In this document: one piece after another, positions 1-5,079 of the stretch
Position numbering within the stretch: position 1 is the stretch's first letter
Layout of the letters: the number at the start of each line of letters is the position of its first letter
Assembly: GCA_017511325.1 (NCBI GenBank)
Contig: JAFWKS010000170.1
Coordinates: 1 to 5,832, forward strand
Direction of reading: 5' to 3'
Length of the DNA: 5,832 nt
Origin: Erysipelotrichaceae bacterium
GTDB lineage: Bacteria > Bacillota_I > Bacilli_A > Erysipelotrichales > Erysipelotrichaceae
Notes under the pieces: generated by a model
What the model was told of the DNA's origin: nothing
Database searches by the model: none
The model's input: only the letters and a program-made list of their open reading frames with translations
Program-made: the position numbers and the translations under genes

Positions 1-536
1 ACACAGTTACGCTTCGAAAAGAAGTTCTTTGCATCAGCAAGCCACGGCCCCGTATAAGCCGCATTGAGGAGTTCCTGATCAGTTAAAACCACACCGGCTA
101 TATTAACTATTCTGAACCAATCCAATTTTTCTTTTTCGGTTCCCTCACAAACATATATAGTCAATTCATAATCCTCAATGACTTTCTTTTCTTCAGGTGT
201 AAGATTATGGAAATACTTTTCTTTACCGTCAATCTTTACGGAAAATTCACTAGTCAGGTATTGACCTAAAGAAATAGTACGTTGCTGGCCATCCAAAACC
301 TCAAACTCTACGTCGGATACTTTCGACCAGTACATGACGTTTAAAGGGAACCCTTTGCGTACGGTATCTATCACGGCATTTCGCTGTTTATCGTTGTAAA
401 CAAACTCTCGTTGATATGAGGGTCTGATTGTCAACTTGTGTATGCCGTTGTCATAGCCGTACACGCCTCCTTCACTGTCATCTTTGTAATTCTGGCAAAG
501 ATCAGATACTTTGATTTTAGTTTCCCTTATTTTCAT
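1..536 (-). CDS. DUF262 (GmrS/ParB-like) domain protein, C-terminus outside window
   Basis: This is an open frame of 178 codons from ATG at 536 that runs off the left edge, so only the N-terminal part is visible. The translation carries DUF262 family hallmarks: an early RPSYQREFVY segment (about residues 38-47), the signature DGQQRT (about 82-87) after a short beta strand, and a late LLNAAYTGPW segment (about 156-165). In GmrSD and BrxU, DUF262 is the nucleotide-binding half of modification-dependent DNA nucleases and is often followed by a DUF1524 HNH nuclease domain; whether that domain follows here cannot be seen. The start is supported by AAAGGAGATA at 541-550, just upstream. It is the third gene of a cassette, 16 bp after the small membrane-protein gene, and behind an EcoRI-type methyltransferase. 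Inferred role: effector or DNA-acting part of a defence locus. Family call is confident; function is not. Confidence 0.88.
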   Translation of the reverse strand, partial: MKIRETKIKVSDLCQNYKDDSEGGVYGYDNGIHKLTIRPSYQREFVYNDKQRNAVIDTVRKGFPLNVMYWSKVSDVEFEVLDGQQRTISLGQYLTSEFSVKIDGKEKYFHNLTPEEKKVIEDYELTIYVCEGTEKEKLDWFRIVNIAGVVLTDQELLNAAYTGPWLADAKNFFSKRNC

Positions 537-552
537 CGGTTATCTCCTTTCT

Positions 553-981
553 TCAACACGGATATTCCTTTTTCTTTAGACTAGGATGTTTATCCATCCC
601 TGTTTGGGTTATGTAAACATACTTAATTATTTTTGATTTTACAGTTGAAACAATGATATTGCCTGCGTCTTCGCATAAAAATAAACCAATGTATTTTTCG
701 CCATCAATTATTAGCGGATAAAAACCATCACAACCATGTATGGAATATTTGCTCATTCCTTCTGTCTTTAAATCCAAAATTATATCGGAATAACTTCTAT
801 TTTGTTGAACATCATTAAACACAAAAATAGCTTCATAATTTGTATGTTCAAACTTATTGTGAATAAATACTGTTTTATTTAATGTGTGATGCAAAGAGAA
901 AAAAGAAATAGCAGTGCTTATAAGGGAGATTACAACACTTATAAACGCCATGACTTTATCCAAAGTTATTATTTCTTCCAT
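553..981 (-). CDS. Small protein of unknown function with one N-terminal membrane helix
   Basis: This 142-aa protein matches no family I recognise. Residues about 10-30 form a hydrophobic stretch rich in I, V, S and F that should be a transmembrane helix or uncleaved signal anchor. The following roughly 110 residues are soluble, look rich in beta strands, contain three cysteines (in CDG, LCED and the C-terminal residue), and end in a lysine-rich tail. The ATG at 981 is preceded by AAAGGA at 989-994, and this ribosome binding site lies inside the last codons of the methyltransferase gene, whose stop is only 5 bp upstream; translation is probably coupled. The gene is very AT-rich (15 of 60 bases are G or C in 841-900). 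Its place between a DNA methyltransferase and a DUF262 gene suggests a membrane-linked accessory of the same system, but this is inference only. It could also be an unrelated passenger. Confidence 0.72.
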   Translation of the reverse strand: MEEIITLDKVMAFISVVISLISTAISFFSLHHTLNKTVFIHNKFEHTNYEAIFVFNDVQQNRSYSDIILDLKTEGMSKYSIHGCDGFYPLIIDGEKYIGLFLCEDAGNIIVSTVKSKIIKYVYITQTGMDKHPSLKKKEYPC

Positions 982-986
982 TTCAT

Positions 987-1945
987 TTATCCTTTCCTTC
1001 TGATAAAAATCCTAAAATAGTTGTGTTTTCCATTTATATCCGTACCGTAAGTGCCAACGGGGTTGGCATCCATCGTGTCAATAACAGCATAACGGCCTAT
1101 GCCATTAATAATTTCGAACTGATCAGGATTATGCCTATAAAGGAAAGTGATTGGGACTCCCATGATTCCGTCATAATTTTTCGGAATCTCCGAAACTTTG
1201 GATACTTCAATCGCATCGTAGTTGTCATACCCCGGGTAATCTTTAGGGGCGTATTCTTTCCAAAGAGGGAGCCTTTCGTGACGTTTTGCGATATCAAGGT
1301 TTGTAAAAACAGAGATGGATGGACATTTGCCATATTTGTGCCCATCATTCTTTTCAGATGTTGTTTTTTCATCCCATTTTTTATAATCATCAGAAAGACG
1401 GAAAATTAATGTCTGATTAGCGGTGTAGCCAAGCCAAACCTTGTTTTCCTTTAATAAAGGAAAAAATTCTTTATAAGTAATGGCGTTGTTGTTTCCCCAG
1501 ATAATAAATTTCTTCTTATGTTCTATTAGTAAAGCTACATATTCGCGAAACAAGGAAAAGGGCGGGTTTGTCGAAACAATATCCGCTTCGTCCAAAAGAT
1601 TGATACATTCCTGGCAACGGAAATCTCCGTTCCCCCCCCCTCAAATGGCGTGATCTTTCCAACATTTACATCGTTGTCATTGCCGCCTTCATATTCCATC
1701 TTATATGTAGAGTGGTCTTTGCTATAATGGGTGGAAATAAGTCTCTTCAATCCCAGAACAGAAAAATTCAGATGAAAATATTTCCAGAATGCCGAGTACG
1801 TCGGGTCGTCACAATTGCATAAAACGATCTTGTCTTTAAAATGATCTTTGTAGTGCTTCAGTTCCTTCTCAACATCTGAAAGCTGAGTATAGAATTCATC
1901 ATTTTTGGCTTGTTTTGCCTTGTGTAAATTAGTATTAGCTGCCAT
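987..1945 (-). pseudogene. EcoRI-family adenine-specific DNA methyltransferase, frameshifted at a G9 tract (possibly phase-variable)
   Basis: Two overlapping frames together encode one protein of the M.EcoRI family (N6-adenine DNA methyltransferase, SAM-dependent). The N-terminal part, from ATG at 1945 with AAAGGAG at 1951-1957, has KNDEFYTQ (residues 14-21), LCNCDDP (42-48) and FWKYF (53-57), all closely resembling M.EcoRI. The C-terminal part holds the catalytic motif NPPF (127-130), NNNAITYKE, and the family-typical GIMGVPITFL (260-269). The frame breaks at nine G (1632-1640 on the plus strand as C). One extra G joins the parts as FEGGG-NGDFRC and gives 319 aa, close to the 326 aa of M.EcoRI. 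As written, translation stops at 1535 after 136 residues and lacks NPPF, so the product would be inactive. First gene of the cassette. DNA target unknown. A sequencing error in the homopolymer is an equally simple explanation; typed as pseudogene only because the given frame is broken. Confidence 0.9.
1632..1640 (-). repeat. Homopolymeric tract, nine G on the coding strand, at the methyltransferase frameshift
   Basis: Nine consecutive C on the plus strand (G9 in the coding sense) sit exactly where the methyltransferase changes frame. Lengths of 4, 7 or 10 G keep the gene open; 9 leaves it closed. Long G runs inside coding sequence are known slippage sites for phase-variable genes, including methyltransferases. 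They are also classic sites of base-calling error. No other run of this kind is seen in the window. Confidence 0.95.
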
Positions 1946-1966
1946 GTTTTCTCCTTTCCGTTTCGT

Positions 1967-1992
1967 AAAAAAAGACAATCATTTAGATTGCC
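1967..1992 (-). terminator. Terminator-like hairpin just upstream of the methyltransferase ribosome binding site
   Basis: On the minus strand GGCAATC (1986-1992) pairs with GATTGTC (1974-1980) through seven pairs, one of them G-U, around a 5-nt loop, and is followed at once by seven T (1967-1973). The shape is that of an intrinsic terminator. It lies only 10 nt before the AAAGGAG that serves the methyltransferase start, so it would either end a short upstream RNA or act as an attenuator in the leader. The stem is weak for an efficient terminator. Confidence 0.5.
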
Positions 1993-2030
1993 CCTCATGT
2001 TTGTTTGACACTTAAAAATATTCTGCTGCA

Positions 2031-2078
2031 CAAAAAAACAAAAACCTGTCCTCCTTTATTCTATGGAAACAGGTTTTT
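2031..2078 (-). terminator. Second terminator-like hairpin in the leader, T-tailed on both strands
   Basis: AAAAACCTGT (2040-2049) and ACAGGTTTTT (2069-2078) are a perfect 10-bp inverted repeat; TCC/GGA pairs (2052-2054 with 2065-2067) can extend the stem inward past a bulge. Read on the minus strand it is followed by a tail of five T, one G and seven T; read on the plus strand it ends in six T (2074-2079). It can therefore work in both directions. The minus-strand loop contains AAAGGAGG (2050-2057), a near-perfect Shine-Dalgarno sequence that the hairpin would partly hide; no convincing start codon follows it. Confidence 0.5.
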
Positions 2079-2087
2079 TCCACTCTT

Positions 2088-2116
2088 ATAATATCATTGC
2101 GCTTTACCCGGACCAA
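2088..2116 (-). promoter_or_regulatory. Candidate sigma-A promoter for the methyltransferase cassette
   Basis: On the minus strand TTGGTC (2111-2116) is separated by exactly 17 bp from TATTAT (2088-2093), and TGA stands directly before the -10 box, giving an extended -10 element. The -10 matches the consensus at five of six positions; the -35 only at three. Transcription would start near 2081, leaving a leader of about 135 nt before the ATG at 1945. It lies downstream of the pilus terminator and is the best promoter match I find in this gap. Confidence 0.5.
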
Positions 2117-2136
2117 GTGCTTTTTTCCGCGAGGGA

Positions 2137-2160
2137 TTCTGGGCACCTGGGTGCCCAGAA
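2137..2160. repeat. Perfect 11-bp inverted repeat with a 2-bp spacer
   Basis: TTCTGGGCACC (2137-2147) is the exact reverse complement of GGTGCCCAGAA (2150-2160), separated by TG. It has no T-tract on either side in the right place, so it is not a normal terminator by itself. It sits 3 bp from the A-tract of the pilus terminator and about 20 bp upstream of the candidate -35 box. It could be an operator for a dimeric regulator, part of a compound terminator, or a structural border element. Confidence 0.6.
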
Positions 2161-2163
2161 ATG

Positions 2164-2193
2164 AAAAAAAGCTCGCTGTATTTTAAAGCGAGC
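2164..2193 (-). terminator. Intrinsic terminator of the pilus operon
   Basis: On the minus strand GCTCGCT (2187-2193) pairs perfectly with AGCGAGC (2171-2177) around a 9-nt loop, followed by seven T (2164-2170). This is a standard rho-independent terminator facing left. It lies about 140 nt after the tadC-like stop codon and also closes the structured RNA segment between them. Confidence 0.85.
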
Positions 2194-2229
2194 CTGCATT
2201 TCAATATTCACTATGTTTTTTCCTTCATA

Positions 2230-2330
2230 ACGATCGGAAGCCACAGGTCACACCGCCCATGGCTCCCCAGAAAGGAAACAGTCGGCCCGTAAGCCGAATG
2301 CCTTATAGTCACGCCCGAAGACGTTACTAT
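2230..2330 (-). ncRNA. Structured RNA segment between tadC-like gene and its terminator (3' UTR or small RNA, class unknown)
   Basis: The minus strand here holds several hairpins in a row and is more GC-rich than the AT-rich cassette further left. Hairpin 1 (2305-2330) starts at the last base of the tadC-like stop codon: ten of eleven positions pair and the loop is the very stable C-UUCG-G tetraloop (UUCG at 2316-2319). Hairpin 2 pairs TCGGC with GCCGA (2293-2297 with 2282-2286). Hairpin 3 pairs GGAGCCA with TGGCTTCC (2260-2266 with 2236-2243, one bulge). As an alternative to hairpin 1, GTAACG (2322-2327) and TCGG near 2315-2318 can pair with CGTTAT and CCGA near 2226-2238, enclosing the whole segment as a rod. 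The terminator at 2164-2193 would end the RNA, giving about 165 nt. I do not recognise a known family. It may be only a structured 3' UTR; a 6S-like RNA is a weak alternative based on size and rod shape. Confidence 0.4.
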
Positions 2331-3133
2331 TACGTTTGTGCAGCGACCGCACCGGTGATTATGATCAGGATATACATAAGCATAACGACCAGGAAGGCGA
2401 TCGGGATCAGGCCGAGATATGAGATCTTCGCATTGATCGAATTGTTTTTCTCGGTTCTGACATATGACAGCTCGTCGGAGATCGTAGCGTTTAAAGAAGA
2501 AAGCAGTTTGGCTTCTTCCTGCGTCGCGGATTGCGACATACGATACAGGATCTTCAGATAGTTGTCGAGGTTCTTAAGTTTTCCGTCATAACGGTTGATA
2601 AAGTTCTGATACGGCTCGAAGGTGTTCGGGTCGTTATCGATATCTGTAACAAGCTGTTCAAGGTCGTAGCGGAATTCGGGCGGCGAGATCTCTATCGCCC
2701 TTTGAAACGCGTTTACGACCGGGAATGAGTATACCAGATAAGCGATCGACTTTATCACATACGGAAGCTGCTGATTGAGCTTCTTGATCCTTGATGAGTC
2801 AAGCATCAGCAGATAGATATAGAAAAATTTAAAGACGCCTACCAGAAGGCCGACGCCCCAGATAAGCTTCTTGGTTATGCCCGTCTGCAAAGACGCAAGC
2901 ACTCCCGCAACAACAAGGGCCATCAGGGCTCTGTAGATCTGGAATGATCTCACAGAGGTCTTTTTGAACCCGTTTTTACGCATATATGTTTCAAGATCCT
3001 TTTCAGCCAGGATGTCCAGGAAAGCTCCGATCACGGAACCCTTTGGAAGAGCGTCAAGGATCCAGGCCCCGATATAGATCAGGGAAAATGGCACTACCGC
3101 CAGCAGATAAGAGTATCTGTCTATTATGTTCAT
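2330..3133 (-). CDS. TadC-like inner-membrane platform protein (type II secretion F family)
   Basis: This 267-aa protein is predicted to have membrane helices at about residues 8-27, 67-83, 90-110 and 237-261. Between the third and the last lies a cytoplasmic part with the pattern of the type II secretion F (GspF) domain, beginning LNQQLPYVIKSIAYLV (about 119-134). TadC pairs with TadB in the membrane as the platform on which the pilus ATPase drives pilin assembly. The ATG at 3133 follows AAAGGAG at 3143-3149, with 9 nt spacing, and the ribosome binding site overlaps the end of the tadB-like gene 6 bp upstream. It is the last gene of the operon: a structured RNA segment and a terminator follow, with no pilin gene. 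The sequence is divergent, so the TadC label rests on topology, gene order and the F-domain pattern. Confidence 0.75.
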   Translation of the reverse strand: MNIIDRYSYLLAVVPFSLIYIGAWILDALPKGSVIGAFLDILAEKDLETYMRKNGFKKTSVRSFQIYRALMALVVAGVLASLQTGITKKLIWGVGLLVGVFKFFYIYLLMLDSSRIKKLNQQLPYVIKSIAYLVYSFPVVNAFQRAIEISPPEFRYDLEQLVTDIDNDPNTFEPYQNFINRYDGKLKNLDNYLKILYRMSQSATQEEAKLLSSLNATISDELSYVRTEKNNSINAKISYLGLIPIAFLVVMLMYILIIITGAVAAQT

Positions 3134-3139
3134 ATTTTC

Positions 3140-3985
3140 TTACTCCTTTGAAATGTTGGCGTTGAAGTATCTGTCAACGATAAACAAGACGATGAAGGTC
3201 GCTGAAATAAAGCCCAGGTTCGCCATCTTGAACGTGCTTGTGGCAAAACCTTCAGGATAAGTAGGTGTCAGCTGTTTCATGAACCACCAGTATAAGAAAA
3301 GGCAGCCTGCCGAAATGCCGATGTACTGGATCCTGAGGGAAAGACGCTTGATCATGTTTCGCCTGATGTCTTTTTCCAGCTCGGATACGTCATCCTGATA
3401 GGTGTCGAAAAGGCTTGAGTCGAGGTTGGCATTTTCATAGACCATGTGAAGCATGATCAGATCCAGATTGACTATACAGGTATAAGGATAGTTCTTCTCG
3501 ATCTGCTTCATAGCTTCCTGGGTCCTTGACTTGTCGCCGTCGTCCATGATCTCGATCAATGACTTGAGATCATCAGCCAGTTCCGTCCTGAGGTCTTCTC
3601 TTGCCCTGAGCAGGGAAGAATAGACGTTCTTGGTCTGTTTCAGAAGCATACCCATCGTCGAACAGTAAAGGATGACATCCTGGAATATGGCTTCCATATG
3701 TTTTCTTTTCATGTTGGATTCATAAACATAAGGCAACAGCATCACCACAGCAATAAACATAACCATAGTGGTGATGGAAGAGGCCGAGACGGCGTTGATC
3801 AGGATCGTTATACCTGCGGATGCCCCGATCAGAAAGAGCCAGGTCTGCGGCGTATATTTAATGTGGCCGTTTCTCTTCTTGACCTTCTTTTCCTTTCTTA
3901 TGCCGAATATCAGCCACAGGATCATGAAGATCAATAGAAACAGCAGCAGGAACTGACCTGCCAGTATCATATTTATTCTGCTCAT
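3140..3985 (-). CDS. TadB-like inner-membrane platform protein (type II secretion F family)
   Basis: This 281-aa protein shows hydrophobic helices at about residues 6-28, 47-65, 69-86, 221-237 and 255-272. A basic stretch (KEKKVKKR, 31-38) follows the first helix and should lie in the cytoplasm. The segment 87-220 is a long helical cytoplasmic domain with a charged centre, as in the F-family domain of TadB proteins. TadB and TadC together form the membrane platform contacted by the ATPase. Its ATG at 3985 overlaps the stop of the ATPase gene by 4 bp (ATGA), and AAAGGA at 3994-3999 gives it its own ribosome binding site 8 nt away. The TadB assignment depends on position between a CpaF-like ATPase and a second F-family protein, since the primary sequence is divergent. 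Confidence 0.75.
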   Translation of the reverse strand: MSRINMILAGQFLLLFLLIFMILWLIFGIRKEKKVKKRNGHIKYTPQTWLFLIGASAGITILINAVSASSITTMVMFIAVVMLLPYVYESNMKRKHMEAIFQDVILYCSTMGMLLKQTKNVYSSLLRAREDLRTELADDLKSLIEIMDDGDKSRTQEAMKQIEKNYPYTCIVNLDLIMLHMVYENANLDSSLFDTYQDDVSELEKDIRRNMIKRLSLRIQYIGISAGCLFLYWWFMKQLTPTYPEGFATSTFKMANLGFISATFIVLFIVDRYFNANISKE

Positions 3986-5079
3986 AGGAAAAGTCCTTTC
4001 ATCCTGCCGGTATCGGTCTTGCTTCGCATCAGTTTTCTGATGATCTTCGGGCTTTCGATCTTATGATAGACATAGTCATTGGCCTGGTAGTCGAATTCAC
4101 AGATCATGTGCTGTACCGGCTTGTTGTCTTCGTCAATATAGTATTCGGCGACTTCGGTGATCTTACGGTGAGATCCTTCCTCGTCGTTGAAGTAGTGGAT
4201 ATAGGCTCCTACGTCGATGTTGTTGTGGATCTGACGGAAAAGACGATCAGCTTCCTGTCCGTCGACCTTGGCCATATCGACCATACGGTATGGGATGTTC
4301 ATGACGCCGTCCGAGTGGATGGTCGTGATGATCTTGTGTCCGGTTCCGACAGCTTCGTTGAGTTCCAGGATTTCCCTGCCTCGCGCTTCCGATACCAGGA
4401 TCCAGTCCGGGTTCTGTCTTAACGATGCGCGGATCAGATGTTCGAAGTTCTGTGTCTCAGACGATTTCAAGGCCAGAACATCCTTTTGCGGATATAGCAG
4501 TTCAAGATAGGCTTCCCTGGTATCCTCGATCGTGATGATGGCATCGTTTGGCGGAATATACCTGGCAAAGAATTTCAGAGCTTCGGTTTTTCCGGCACCG
4601 GTTATACCGGCGAAGATGGAGTTGCATCCTGCCTTAATCAGAGCCTTCATGAGCCACAGATAGGGACGCGGTGCATATCCGCTGTTGAGAATGTTTTTAC
4701 GCGACAGACGCAGGTTATAGGGCGTTAAACGGATCGCTATGCCCGCACTATTGCCGGTGATGGTCTCATGGATCGCATTGATACGCAAAAGACCCTTGTT
4801 CTTGTATATGGCTTCGGCATCCAGGATCGGATTGCCTTCGTTGTAGTTTACGACCATACGGTGCGAAAGCTGCTGCGGCAGCTTGCCGACAATGTCGTAG
4901 AATTCATCGATCTGTTCCGGCGTAAATCCGCTTGTGTCCAAACGGGTACGACCTTTGGTTATATCAGTTGTCCACACACCATTGGATCTGATCTCAATGT
5001 CGGTGATTGTGCCGGATTCCAGCAGGTGATTAAGAATGTGGCCGAACTCAATGTCAGCCAGTTCAAACCTATTCTGCAT
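3982..5079 (-). CDS. CpaF/TadA-like pilus assembly ATPase (type II/IV secretion ATPase family)
   Basis: This 365-aa cytoplasmic ATPase would hydrolyse ATP as a hexamer to power pilus assembly or secretion through the TadB/TadC platform. The Walker A loop is GITGAGKT (158-165), the Asp box is ITIEDTREA (182-190), the Walker B region is NPDWILVSEARG (223-234) with the catalytic Glu at 231, and the His box is GTGHKIITTIHSDG (245-258). All motifs are in the family order and spacing. Deviations stand out: the Walker B reads VSEARG where CpaF proteins usually have VGEVRG, and the His box has KII where GSM-type residues are usual. It is shorter than many CpaF proteins (often about 450 aa), mostly at the N-terminus. 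The ATG at 5079 overlaps the previous gene by 11 bp with no strong ribosome binding site (an AGGA lies too far upstream), so translational coupling is likely. Confidence 0.88.
   Translation of the reverse strand: MQNRFELADIEFGHILNHLLESGTITDIEIRSNGVWTTDITKGRTRLDTSGFTPEQIDEFYDIVGKLPQQLSHRMVVNYNEGNPILDAEAIYKNKGLLRINAIHETITGNSAGIAIRLTPYNLRLSRKNILNSGYAPRPYLWLMKALIKAGCNSIFAGITGAGKTEALKFFARYIPPNDAIITIEDTREAYLELLYPQKDVLALKSSETQNFEHLIRASLRQNPDWILVSEARGREILELNEAVGTGHKIITTIHSDGVMNIPYRMVDMAKVDGQEADRLFRQIHNNIDVGAYIHYFNDEEGSHRKITEVAEYYIDEDNKPVQHMICEFDYQANDYVYHKIESPKIIRKLMRSKTDTGRMKGLFL

Noticed and set aside
1097..1390. Minus-strand reading frame of 97 codons within the methyltransferase
   Set aside because: Fully nested in the real frame, with no family-like sequence; a shadow.
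1023..1409. Plus-strand reading frame of 128 codons opposite the methyltransferase
   Set aside because: Antisense to a gene with clear family motifs; no ribosome binding site or recognisable domain.
987..1595. Independent 202-aa gene starting with TTG at 1595
   Set aside because: The start is in the middle of the methyltransferase domain, has no Shine-Dalgarno, and the frame continues the family sequence upstream to the G tract; it is the second half of the frameshifted gene.
1535..1978. Upstream TTG start at 1978 for the methyltransferase, adding 11 residues
   Set aside because: It lies inside the hairpin before the T-tract and has no ribosome binding site, whereas ATG at 1945 has AAAGGAG at ideal spacing and gives an N-terminus like M.EcoRI.
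2005..2010. Exact TTGACA on the plus strand as a promoter -35 box
   Set aside because: No acceptable -10 box at 16-18 bp, and no plus-strand gene follows.
1920..2020. Short leader peptide in the methyltransferase leader (GTG or ATG starts overlapping the gene in another frame)
   Set aside because: Neither start has a usable ribosome binding site, and the frame just continues into the methyltransferase as an out-of-frame shadow.
2200..2332. Known metabolite riboswitch (cobalamin, c-di-GMP, THF, guanidine) in the structured segment
   Set aside because: I compared remembered core motifs and found none; the segment also lies downstream of a gene and before a terminator, not before a gene it could control.
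2259..2561. Plus-strand frame crossing the structured RNA segment and the end of the tadC-like gene
   Set aside because: Antisense to the tadC-like gene, low-complexity composition, no ribosome binding site; the upstream part is better explained by RNA hairpins.
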